Assembly (NCBI GenBank): GCA_001872925.1
Contig: MNYD01000025.1
Location: forward strand, 1-10,496
Length of the DNA: 10,496 nt
DNA from: Dehalococcoidia bacterium CG2_30_46_19
GTDB taxonomy: Bacteria; Chloroflexota; Dehalococcoidia; GIF9; AB-539-J10
Reading direction: 5' to 3'
Positions 1 through 6,452 of this stretch are shown piece by piece. Within the stretch, counting starts at the first letter, position 1, and each line of letters begins with the position of its first letter. The notes beneath the pieces were generated by a model that was not told the DNA's origin, did no database searches, and worked only from the letters and a program-made list of their open reading frames with translations. A program made the position numbers and the translations under genes.

Positions 1-50
1 TATAGTAATCAATCTCATCCGTCAACTGATGGAGAAGCAAAGCAACACTG

Positions 51-57
51 TATGTTA
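51..57. repeat. Left 7-bp flanking direct repeat of MITE copy 1
   Basis: TATGTTA lies directly before the first base of the element and is repeated exactly at 212-218. This is what a target-site duplication made on insertion looks like. A caveat is that the ATGTT part also follows the right end of copy 2, so some of it may be target preference or part of the element. Confidence 0.55.
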
Positions 58-211
58 GAGATTGTTTAGCAACCTATCCCCCTGCCCCCTTCCCTTGCTA
101 AGGGAAGGGGGAGTGTAGGTAAGAGAGGGGTTTCACCCCTCTCTATAAATTTCTTCCCCCTCTCCTTTGAAGGAGAGGGGGATAAAGGGGGTGAGGTTAG
201 TAAACACTCTC
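58..211. mobile_element. MITE-like non-coding element, copy 1 (154 bp)
   Basis: The element has no coding capacity. Its ends are imperfect inverted repeats of about 25 bp: 58-82 pairs with 187-211 at 20 of 25 positions, and both start GAGA when read inward. Inside are three strong palindromes. The first is a 12-bp perfect stem (85-96 with 100-111, loop GCT). The second is a 10-bp perfect stem (122-131 with 135-144, loop TTC). The third is a 12-bp perfect stem (156-167 with 170-181, two-base centre). The element is flanked by a 7-bp direct repeat. A second copy lies at 7054-7218, which shows it is dispersed. These traits fit a miniature inverted-repeat element moved by a transposase encoded elsewhere. 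No transposase family can be assigned. None of the stems is followed by a clear T-run, so a terminator role is not supported. Confidence 0.8.
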
Positions 212-218
212 TATGTTA
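212..218. repeat. Right 7-bp flanking direct repeat of MITE copy 1
   Basis: TATGTTA directly follows the last base of the element and matches 51-57 exactly. It is read as the second half of a target-site duplication. Confidence 0.55.
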
Positions 219-235
219 CACAGGTTGTTATGGGT

Positions 236-257
236 GCAAGCGAGGTATCTCGCTTGC
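236..257. repeat. Perfect 9-bp hairpin outside the MITE
   Basis: GCAAGCGAG (236-244) and CTCGCTTGC (249-257) are perfect reverse complements around a GTAT loop. No T-run follows, so it is not a standard intrinsic terminator. It lies 18 bp past the right flanking repeat of the element and starts the short-repeat mosaic that runs towards leuS. Confidence 0.6.
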
Positions 258-346
258 AGATTGCGGAGCCTGTTCCGAGTGAAACGAGGAATCTCATGCT
301 CCAGTTTGCTTCGGCTACGCCTCGCAACCGCTGACGCTTCTCGCAA
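241..346. repeat. Mosaic of short degenerate repeats
   Basis: CGAGGTATCTC (241-251) recurs as CGAGGAATCTC (285-295), and CTCGCAA occurs at 321-327 and again at 340-346. The stretch is locally more GC-rich than the neighbouring genes and rich in short inverted segments. It resembles debris of dispersed intergenic repeats. No gene or known RNA is recognised in it. Its extent and family are uncertain from one window. Confidence 0.4.
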
Positions 347-361
347 TGACAAGGTCGGCTT

Positions 362-405
362 TTTCAGAGGTGGATGAAACTTGGCTCTTTAATTTGCCTC
401 TGAAA
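362..405 (+). repeat. Inverted repeat (stem-loop) just upstream of leuS
   Basis: TTTCAGAGG (362-370) and CCTCTGAAA (397-405) form a perfect 9-bp stem around a 26-nt loop. It ends 19 nt before the leuS start codon, so it may fold in the leuS leader. There is no T-run after it and no T-box motif nearby. Whether it is regulatory, a remnant of an insertion or chance cannot be told from sequence alone. Confidence 0.45.
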
Positions 406-424
406 TGGGCTAAACTTTATCGCC

Positions 425-2869
425 ATGGCGTTGAAATACAATCCCCGGGAAATTGAGAAAAAGTGGCAGGATAAGTGGGCCGCCGATGGCATTTATGAGG
501 TAAGTGAGGAAAGCGACCGCCCTAAATTTTATGCCCTGACCATGCTCCCCTATACCTCGGGGGACCTCCATATCGGACATTGGTATGCCATGGCTCCTTC
601 GGATGTGTATGCCCGGTTCAAGAGAATGCAGGGTTATAATGTGCTTCACCCGATGGGGTTTGACGCTTTTGGGCTTCCTGCGGAGAACGCCGCTATTAGC
701 CATGGTATCCATCCCTATGTATGGACGATGAAGAACATTGAGAATATGCGCCGCCAGTTAAAAAGCATAGGAGCAATCTATGATTGGAAGCGCGAGGTGA
801 TTACCTGCCTTCCTGAATATTATAAATGGACACAATGGTTTTTCTTAAAGCTTTACCATGCTGGATTGGCTTATCGGGCTAAGGCGCCAGTTAACTGGTG
901 TCCTAAGTGTCAGACAGTATTGGCTAACGAACAGGTGGTCGGTGAGGGATTATGTGAGCGTTGCGGCACTCAGGTGACTAAAAAGGATATGGAGCAGTGG
1001 TTCTTTAGAATCACCAAGTATGCCGAGGAACTCCTTGACCACAGTCAAATAGATTGGCCGGAACGCATAAAGATAATGCAGAAAAACTGGATTGGTAAAA
1101 GCGAAGGTGCTGAAATTTCCTTTGAGTTAGAACACGAGGGCGTAGAGCAAAAGGAGATAAGGGTGTTTACCACTCGCCCTGATACTATTTTTGGAGTAAC
1201 CTTTTTCCTGCTAGCACCGGAACATCCTTTGGTTCCTTTGTTGACTACCCCGGAACATAAGGCTGAGGTTGAGAAGTATACTGAGTGGTGTCGGCGGCAA
1301 ACTGAATATGAGCGGACAGCCTTAGGCAGGGAAAAGACCGGGGTTTTCCTGGGAAGCTATGTCATCAATAGGTTGAATGGCGAGAAAGTGCCTATCTGGA
1401 TTACCGATTATGTGATGCTTAGTTACGGCACTGGAGCGGTGATGGGGGTACCTGCTCATGATGAGCGAGACCTGGAATTTGCTCGAGAATTTAGCTTGCC
1501 TGTTCGTCCTGTCATTGCTCCTCCTGGCTGGTTGGGTGAGGAAACTCCGCTGCTGTATATTGAGCAAGGCGTGATGATAAATTCCGGTGAATTTACCGGG
1601 TTGTCCAGTGAACAAGGGAGCAAGGCGATTTGCGATTTGTTAACGGAAAAGGGGTGGGGTAAACCAACTGTTAGTTATCGACTCCGGGATTGGCTCATCT
1701 CGAGACAGAGATACTGGGGAGCGCCGATACCTATGGTTTACTGTGATAAATGTGGCATAGTTCCTGTGCCTGAAGAGAATTTACCTGTTTTACTTCCTCC
1801 TGATGCTGAATTTAAGCCCACCGGTGAGTCTCCTCTTAAATACTGTCCCTCGTTTGTCAACACTGCCTGTCCTCAGTGCTCTGGTCCGGCGAAGAGGGAA
1901 ACTGATACTATGGATACCTTCATGTGCTCTAATTGGTATTTCCTGCGATATACCAGCCCCAAAGCGAGCGATGCTCCATTTGATGCTGAAAAGATAAAGT
2001 ATTGGCTACCAGTTGACATGTATACTGGCGGTGCCGAGCATGCAGTGATGCATCTTCTTTACGCTCGTTTTTTTACCAAAGCATTGAGAGATATAGGTCT
2101 GGTTGATTTTGCCGAGCCATTTACTCGTCTATTTAATCAGGGCACCATAATTTACCGTGGCAGCAAGATGAGTAAGTCTAAAGGAAATGTAATTGCTCCG
2201 GATGAATACGTAGCCGAGTTGGGCGCAGATGCTGTTCGGGGTTATTTAATGTTTGTGGGACCATGGGAGTTCGGTGGTGAATGGAGTGATAACGGTATTG
2301 TAGGCATAAGCCGCTGGCTGAACAGAGTATGGAGCTTGGTAATGACAGACTATGTTAGCCTGGAAGTTGAATCTGAAGGGGAGAGAGAACTTCGCCGAAT
2401 TGTTCACAAGACAATTAAGAAGGTGACTGAGGATTTGGAAAAATTTCGCTTTAATACTATGGTAGCTAGCCTTATGGAGTTAACCAATTACCTATCCAAA
2501 GTACAGGAAGTGAGGAATGTCTCACTTCTGCTGTGGCAAGAAGCTATTAGCTATTTTTTGCTTCTTCTTGCTCCCACCGCTCCTCACCTTGCTGAGGAAT
2601 TATGGGTTAGGAGTGGTCATTCTTACAGCGTTCATAATCAATTCTGGCCGAAGTTTGACGAAGAGCTTGCCAAAGAGGCAGAAATTACACTGCCGATAGA
2701 GGTAAATGGTAAGTTACGTGACAAGCTGGTTGTGCCTGCTTCTATAACTGAAGTTGAAGCCAGGGAACTGGCATTGAGTCGTGAACGAATTAAAGCCTAC
2801 ACCAATGGTAAAAAGATTGATAGAATCATCTACATTCCTGGTCGAGTGATGAATATTGTGGTAAGATAA
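425..2869 (+). CDS. leuS: Leucyl-tRNA synthetase
   Basis: This cytoplasmic class I synthetase attaches leucine to tRNA-Leu and edits mischarged products. The HIGH motif is intact (HIGH, residues 49-52), as is KMSKS (581-585). A zinc-type four-cysteine cluster (CPKC then CERC) follows the first part of the Rossmann fold. The CP1 editing domain carries TTRPDT (249-254) and HDERD (345-349), whose last Asp matches the conserved editing aspartate. A second CDKC/CPQC cysteine set precedes the KMSKS region, and the C-terminal domain has the usual VNGKLRDK segment. At 814 residues it is somewhat shorter than the E. coli enzyme (860). An in-frame TGA at 401-403 leaves the ATG at 425 as the first start, although no Shine-Dalgarno sequence precedes it. 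proC follows after 9 bases, so the two are probably co-transcribed. Confidence 0.98.
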   Translation: MALKYNPREIEKKWQDKWAADGIYEVSEESDRPKFYALTMLPYTSGDLHIGHWYAMAPSDVYARFKRMQGYNVLHPMGFDAFGLPAENAAISHGIHPYVWTMKNIENMRRQLKSIGAIYDWKREVITCLPEYYKWTQWFFLKLYHAGLAYRAKAPVNWCPKCQTVLANEQVVGEGLCERCGTQVTKKDMEQWFFRITKYAEELLDHSQIDWPERIKIMQKNWIGKSEGAEISFELEHEGVEQKEIRVFTTRPDTIFGVTFFLLAPEHPLVPLLTTPEHKAEVEKYTEWCRRQTEYERTALGREKTGVFLGSYVINRLNGEKVPIWITDYVMLSYGTGAVMGVPAHDERDLEFAREFSLPVRPVIAPPGWLGEETPLLYIEQGVMINSGEFTGLSSEQGSKAICDLLTEKGWGKPTVSYRLRDWLISRQRYWGAPIPMVYCDKCGIVPVPEENLPVLLPPDAEFKPTGESPLKYCPSFVNTACPQCSGPAKRETDTMDTFMCSNWYFLRYTSPKASDAPFDAEKIKYWLPVDMYTGGAEHAVMHLLYARFFTKALRDIGLVDFAEPFTRLFNQGTIIYRGSKMSKSKGNVIAPDEYVAELGADAVRGYLMFVGPWEFGGEWSDNGIVGISRWLNRVWSLVMTDYVSLEVESEGERELRRIVHKTIKKVTEDLEKFRFNTMVASLMELTNYLSKVQEVRNVSLLLWQEAISYFLLLLAPTAPHLAEELWVRSGHSYSVHNQFWPKFDEELAKEAEITLPIEVNGKLRDKLVVPASITEVEARELALSRERIKAYTNGKKIDRIIYIPGRVMNIVVR

Positions 2870-2878
2870 AGGAGGGAT

Positions 2879-3670
2879 ATGAGAATAACATTTATTGGTG
2901 GTGGGACAATGGGGGAAGCAATGATTAAATGCCTTCTGGCTAAAAAGGTCGTTTCGCCTCAGGATATTGTGGTTAGCGATGTGAATGAATTAAGGCGTGA
3001 ATTATTAGCCCGAGAATATAAAGTGAAAACCTCTGCTGATAGTAGCAGAGCGGTGGAGAATGCGGATGTGGTTGTCCTGGCAATTAAGCCTAGGGATTTA
3101 GCGGAGGTGATGGAGGTCATAAGAGGGTCACTGCGCCAACAAGCCATATTATCCATAGTGGCTGGCGCTAGCTTATCTACTCTGAGTGATGGTTTAACTT
3201 ATCCTTATATCATTCGTGCTATGCCTAATATGCCGGCGCAGATTGGAGAAGGAATGACGGTATGGACTACGATGAGCGAAGCTACTCAGGAACATAAAAA
3301 GATGGCTCGCTCTATTCTTAGTGCTTTTGGGAAGGAACTTTATTTTCCCGATGAGAAGTATATTGATATGGCTACGGCTTTAAGTGGTAGTGGTCCAGCT
3401 TATGTATTTCTATTTATCGAAGTGCTTACCGATGCTGGTGTCCGTATCGGTTTACCTTACAAAGCGGCTAAGGAATTAACACTACAGACGATACTTGGCT
3501 CTGCTTACATGGTGGAAAAGACGGGAAAACACCCTGCTGAGCTGAGGAACATGGTTACTTCTCCAGGTGGGACGACTGCTGAAGCTCTGGCTCAATTTGA
3601 GAGGGGAGGCTTTCGCTCCAGCATTCTTGAAGCTGTTATTGCTGCTTATGAGAAAGCCAAGCGACTTTAA
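2879..3670 (+). CDS. proC: Pyrroline-5-carboxylate reductase
   Basis: It catalyses the last step of proline synthesis, the NAD(P)H-dependent reduction of pyrroline-5-carboxylate in the cytoplasm. The protein opens with the dinucleotide-binding glycine motif (MRITFIGGGTMGEAM) and contains AIKP and RAMPNMPA. The family signature in the C-terminal domain is complete: LSGSGPAYVF, then a DAGV..GL segment and MVTSPGGTT. At 263 residues it has the usual length. An AGGAGG at 2870-2875 overlaps the leuS stop region and sits only 3 nt from the ATG. This is a short spacing, but the N-terminus is canonical, so the start is kept. It lies 9 bases after leuS and 17 bases before the methyltransferase gene. 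Confidence 0.97.
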   Translation: MRITFIGGGTMGEAMIKCLLAKKVVSPQDIVVSDVNELRRELLAREYKVKTSADSSRAVENADVVVLAIKPRDLAEVMEVIRGSLRQQAILSIVAGASLSTLSDGLTYPYIIRAMPNMPAQIGEGMTVWTTMSEATQEHKKMARSILSAFGKELYFPDEKYIDMATALSGSGPAYVFLFIEVLTDAGVRIGLPYKAAKELTLQTILGSAYMVEKTGKHPAELRNMVTSPGGTTAEALAQFERGGFRSSILEAVIAAYEKAKRL

Positions 3671-3687
3671 GCAAGCAACAAGGTAAG

Positions 3688-4608
3688 ATGGATTCATTAT
3701 TTGAGCATCGTAATTGCCCCAATTGTGGAGAGAATGACTTTGAGGTGCTGTTCGACTCCAATATAAAGAGAGGTGACCTTCAAGGTGGTATAGATACTGT
3801 CTATATGCTTCCTGGAGGTAAATATGGAAGGCATGTTAAGTGTCGAAAGTGCCAGCTTGTATATGTAAATCCAATTGAGAAAGCAAGCCGAATCAACGAT
3901 AACTACTCTGAAATGGAGAATATCGATGCTTCTATTATTCGAAGAAGTCGCCTGCTAGCAACTAAATCGCAGGTAAAACTAATTAAAAGATATAAGAGCA
4001 ATACAACGCTTTTAGATATAGGTTGTGGGGAAGGGTTTTTCCTGTTTAATGCTTCCAAGGCAGGGTATGTTACTAAAGGGGTTGAGTTATCTCGAGATGC
4101 AGCGAGATATGCGAGAAAGGAATTTGGCATGGATGTAGAAGCAAAACCTTTGGAAGAACTGCAACTTGTAGAAAATCACTTTGATGTGGTTACTTTATGG
4201 GTGGTTCTAGAGCATGTCCCGTACCCTCTGCCTCTCCTTAAAGAAGTTCACAGGATGCTCAAGCCTGGGGGGCTGCTGGCAGTGTCAACTCCAAATGTCG
4301 GGAGCATGCTGGCAAAAATTCTAGGCAAAAGATGGTGGGAGATAAGGAGAGTTCACATCAACCAATTTACCACTAAAACACTTATGGATATCCTTCTGAA
4401 TGCCGAATTCAAAAACGTATCTTCTGTGTGTTATAGGGAAACTATAAGTTTACTCTATCTATTTACACCAATACTGAAATACTTAAAGGTGTATGAGAAG
4501 GTAAAAACTTTGCTTTATCCTGACTCTATTTTGGGCAAGATTATGAATACGATAATGGTGACATATCCCTCAAAGCTTAATTATTCCACAGTGATTGGTT
4601 TCAAATAG
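3688..4608 (+). CDS. Zinc-ribbon class I SAM methyltransferase, substrate unknown
   Basis: This is a predicted SAM-dependent methyltransferase of the broad UbiG/Methyltransf_12-like group. An N-terminal region with CPNC (10-13) and CRKC (52-55) looks like a zinc ribbon. The Rossmann domain follows: motif I LLDIGCGEG (108-116), an acidic residue ending strand 2 (E133 in GVELS), LWVVLEHV (170-177) and LKPGG (191-195). A HINQFTTKTL segment after the core is typical of relatives acting on small molecules, lipids or sugars. The C-terminal 60 or so residues are hydrophobic-rich but show no clear membrane span. The start has a weak AAGGT site 3 nt upstream. The gene follows proC by 17 bases, and the radical SAM gene follows 11 bases after its stop. 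The pair probably acts in one pathway, but the substrate cannot be named. Confidence 0.85.
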   Translation: MDSLFEHRNCPNCGENDFEVLFDSNIKRGDLQGGIDTVYMLPGGKYGRHVKCRKCQLVYVNPIEKASRINDNYSEMENIDASIIRRSRLLATKSQVKLIKRYKSNTTLLDIGCGEGFFLFNASKAGYVTKGVELSRDAARYARKEFGMDVEAKPLEELQLVENHFDVVTLWVVLEHVPYPLPLLKEVHRMLKPGGLLAVSTPNVGSMLAKILGKRWWEIRRVHINQFTTKTLMDILLNAEFKNVSSVCYRETISLLYLFTPILKYLKVYEKVKTLLYPDSILGKIMNTIMVTYPSKLNYSTVIGFK

Positions 4609-4613
4609 GAGGT
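4607..4613 (+). promoter_or_regulatory. Strong ribosome binding site of the radical SAM gene
   Basis: AGGAGGT overlaps the TAG stop of the methyltransferase gene and lies 6 nt before the ATG at 4620. It fixes that start and makes coupled translation of the two genes likely. Confidence 0.85.
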
Positions 4614-4619
4614 TGATAA

Positions 4620-5612
4620 ATGACAAATCTTTCTCCATTGCAAGGGATTAAAATTGCTAGAAGGGAAATTCATAACTATATAACTAAGCGTCCTTTAGTA
4701 GTTTCTTATGAGGTAACACTTTCTTGTAACTGTAATTGCCGGCATTGTGAATTGGGCGGAATTATAAAGAACGAGAAGCAACTTCAACCAGATGATTACA
4801 GTAAGCTGGCTCAACTTTTAAAGCCGCCAGTAGTGCAAATTTCTGGTGGTGAACCACTTCTGCGTAAAGACATAGTAGCTATAAGCAGGGCTATCAAACA
4901 ATCTGATGGATTACCGTACCTGATACTTGTTACCAATGGAGTGTTGCTAAACGAGAGCAACTATTTACAATTGTATGAGGCTGGAGTGAATCAATTTTCC
5001 GTGTCACTCGACTTCCCCGATGAGCGACACGATGATTTTCGACGACACCGAGGTTTATATAAACATTTGGAGCAGACGCTTCCACAGTTAGCAAAGTTTG
5101 GTTACCGGGACATCATCCTGAACACAGCTATAACAAGGGCTAACCTTAGAGATATATTATCCTTAGCCCAAAAGGCTAGGGACTGGAATATATCCATATC
5201 GTATAGCGCGTATACCGCGCTGCGAACAGGCAACGAAGATTACTGCATCAATAGCGAAGAGGATTTGAAGGTTTTACGCCAAACAATTAGCGGGCTTATA
5301 GAGTTAAAAAAGCAAACCAACCATGTAATCAATTCAAAAGCTATACTATTAGACACTTTGAGGTACTTCGAACAAGGCTACATGCCCAATTGTAAAGCTG
5401 GCATAAGATTCTTCGTTGTAATGCCTGATGGGGGTTTTGTTTCCTGTTCACATTGCGGTAATACATATTCTACCCAAAAAGAGATGATAGAGAATTTCTC
5501 GCAGATGAACCAATGTAGCGCTTGCTATGACGCTATAAGGGCTTACAGCGAGAGGTCATTTTGGGGTCAGTTAAAAGAGGCTCCAAGTTATGGCAAGCGG
5601 TTTTTCACTTAA
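4620..5612 (+). CDS. Radical SAM protein with twitch/SPASM-like C-terminus
   Basis: The 330-residue protein carries the radical SAM cluster motif CxxxCxxC (C36, C40, C43), expected to bind a [4Fe-4S] cluster that cleaves SAM. SGGEPLL follows (GGEP at 76-79), then VTNG and SVSLD segments of the barrel. Near the end is CX12GX4C (C258, G271, C276), which fits the opening motif of twitch and SPASM domains, followed by C279 and the pair C299/C302. One auxiliary cluster is therefore plausible; the full SPASM cysteine set is not seen. It belongs to the broad MoaA/PqqE/anSME-like superfamily. No peptide precursor gene is visible nearby, so a RiPP role is unsupported. It shares a likely transcript with the upstream methyltransferase and converges on the ferredoxin gene. 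Reaction and substrate are unknown. Confidence 0.88.
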   Translation: MTNLSPLQGIKIARREIHNYITKRPLVVSYEVTLSCNCNCRHCELGGIIKNEKQLQPDDYSKLAQLLKPPVVQISGGEPLLRKDIVAISRAIKQSDGLPYLILVTNGVLLNESNYLQLYEAGVNQFSVSLDFPDERHDDFRRHRGLYKHLEQTLPQLAKFGYRDIILNTAITRANLRDILSLAQKARDWNISISYSAYTALRTGNEDYCINSEEDLKVLRQTISGLIELKKQTNHVINSKAILLDTLRYFEQGYMPNCKAGIRFFVVMPDGGFVSCSHCGNTYSTQKEMIENFSQMNQCSACYDAIRAYSERSFWGQLKEAPSYGKRFFT

Positions 5613-5639
5613 AATCTTGGATAAGCTTTACCTTAAGTG
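5606..5639. repeat. Inverted repeat spanning both stop codons of convergent genes
   Basis: CACTTAA (5606-5612) pairs perfectly with TTAAGTG (5633-5639) around a 20-nt spacer. The left arm contains the radical SAM stop and the right arm the ferredoxin stop. It is placed where a bidirectional terminator would be, but it is AT-rich and lacks a T-run on either exit side, so termination is doubtful. Confidence 0.35.
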
Positions 5640-5899
5640 ACAGTTGGAGTCTCGCCGGGATGTAACTTGCGCCACTTTTCCCGAAGTCGCTCGTGGGTTT
5701 CCTTATGCTCTGGGTCGAGAACACAGGCATCTACTGGACATATCTCGACACACTTGGATGATTCAAACCACCCTACACACTCAGTGCATTTGTCGGGGTC
5801 GATGACATAGATTGATTCACCTTCACTTATCGCCTCATTCTTGCATTCTGATTCACAGGCGCCACAACTGATGCATTCATCGGTAATTTTGTATGCCAT
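5633..5899 (-). CDS. 2[4Fe-4S] ferredoxin, Alvin type
   Basis: This small cytoplasmic electron carrier has 88 residues and two cluster motifs. The first is C9-xx-C12-xx-C15-xxx-C19, without the proline usual after the fourth cysteine. The second is C38-xx-C41-x8-C50-xxx-C54-P. The enlarged spacing in the second motif and the charged helical tail (HKETHERLREKWRKLHPG) mark the Alvin/YfhL-like group of low-potential bacterial ferredoxins. An extra cysteine, C59, lies near the second cluster. The start is set by a very strong ribosome site (5907-5916). It is the third gene after rsmD and coaD, 19 bases beyond the coaD stop, and converges on the radical SAM gene with a 20-base gap. It could supply electrons to that enzyme, but the sequence does not show this. 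Confidence 0.93.
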   Translation of the reverse strand: MAYKITDECISCGACESECKNEAISEGESIYVIDPDKCTECVGWFESSKCVEICPVDACVLDPEHKETHERLREKWRKLHPGETPTVT

Positions 5900-5906
5900 T
5901 CCTTTA

Positions 5907-5916
5907 TCACCTCCTT
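5907..5916 (-). promoter_or_regulatory. Very strong ribosome binding site of the ferredoxin gene
   Basis: On the minus strand this reads AAGGAGGTGA, a full match to the anti-Shine-Dalgarno tail of 16S rRNA, 7 nt before the ATG. It suggests high expression of the ferredoxin compared with its operon partners, whose sites are weak. Confidence 0.85.
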
Positions 5917-5918
5917 AA

Positions 5919-6452
5919 TTACAATGAAGTTTTGTTTCGATGTGAAGCCTTTTCTGCTGGAGCTTCAAGGTATCCTCCACATAACTTTTCATTCAAGGCA
6001 ACAGCAACATGTTCGGGAACTAGTCCCTCAAGGCAACCTCTAAGCTTTGCTACTTCCTTAATCAACCTGGAGCTGAGGCACTGATATTCAGAGCTTGTCA
6101 TGAAGCAAATTAATTCTATATCTGGTGCCAGTTTCTTATTCATCATTGCCATTTCGAACTCTGCCTCAAAGTCGGAATTCATCCGTAATCCTCGAATCAT
6201 TATCTTTCCTCGTTCTTTGCGGATGAAGTCCACGGTGAGGCCAGAATAGGGTTTAACATAAACATTGTGTACCTCAGCTACTGCTTCCCTGGCCAAAGCT
6301 AACCTTTCTTCTAGAGAAAAGAGCATTTGTTTATCAGGTCTATCATAGATGCCGATGATTAACTTGTCAAAAAGAGCAGACGCACGGTTAATAATATCGA
6401 GGTGTCCGTTAGTTATGGGGTCGAAGCTACCGGGATATATTGCTGTTACCAT
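5919..6452 (-). CDS. coaD: Phosphopantetheine adenylyltransferase
   Basis: It transfers AMP from ATP to 4'-phosphopantetheine, the penultimate step of coenzyme A synthesis in the cytoplasm. The nucleotidyltransferase motif is clear at the N-terminus: YPGSFDPITNGH, with TNGH at 14-17. IRGLRMNSDFEAEFEMAMMN (86-105) and SSRLIKE (127-133) are the other family blocks. At 177 residues it is longer than the usual 160 or so, because of a polar C-terminal tail after about residue 160. The start lies inside rsmD, giving a 26-bp overlap, and has only a weak GAAG-type ribosome site, so translation is probably coupled to rsmD. The start is well supported by the canonical N-terminus. Confidence 0.96.
   Translation of the reverse strand: MVTAIYPGSFDPITNGHLDIINRASALFDKLIIGIYDRPDKQMLFSLEERLALAREAVAEVHNVYVKPYSGLTVDFIRKERGKIMIRGLRMNSDFEAEFEMAMMNKKLAPDIELICFMTSSEYQCLSSRLIKEVAKLRGCLEGLVPEHVAVALNEKLCGGYLEAPAEKASHRNKTSL

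Larger units (their letters stand above)
1..424. other. Left intergenic region, no convincing gene
   Basis: No gene is supported in these 424 bases. They hold a MITE-like element (58-211) with flanking 7-bp direct repeats, a perfect hairpin at 236-257, a mosaic of short repeats up to about 355, and a 9-bp inverted repeat at 362-405 just ahead of leuS. Two plus-strand frames are open from the left edge. One ends at a TAG at 56-58 and the other at a TAG at 67-69, so the tail of an upstream gene could be present, but 18 to 22 open codons prove nothing. No tRNA is visible, and there is no T-box sequence such as might precede an aminoacyl-tRNA synthetase gene. No strong promoter for leuS was found. 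TTTAAT at 388-393 could be a -10 box, but its best -35 partner (TTCAGA, 363-368) is poor and 19 bp away. Confidence 0.7.

Noticed and set aside
85..181. Intrinsic terminators in MITE copy 1
   Set aside because: The stems are strong and GC-rich, but none is followed by a clear T-run. Their recurrence in copy 2 as parts of one element explains them better.
58..211. CRISPR repeats
   Set aside because: The repeated stretch occurs as two distant copies with inverted-repeat ends, not as regularly spaced short repeats, and no cas genes are present.
300..424. T-box riboswitch ahead of leuS
   Set aside because: No conserved T-box sequence and no following terminator hairpin with a T-run were found.
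410..712. Open frame on the minus strand opposite the start of leuS
   Set aside because: It lies antisense to the well-conserved N-terminus of leuS and has no recognisable domain.
4620..5612. RiPP-maturase role for the radical SAM protein
   Set aside because: The twitch-like C-terminus would allow it, but no short precursor peptide, transporter or protease gene lies nearby.
5893..6084. Short plus-strand frame opposite coaD
   Set aside because: It is antisense to conserved coaD coding sequence and to the strong ferredoxin ribosome site; no family is recognised.
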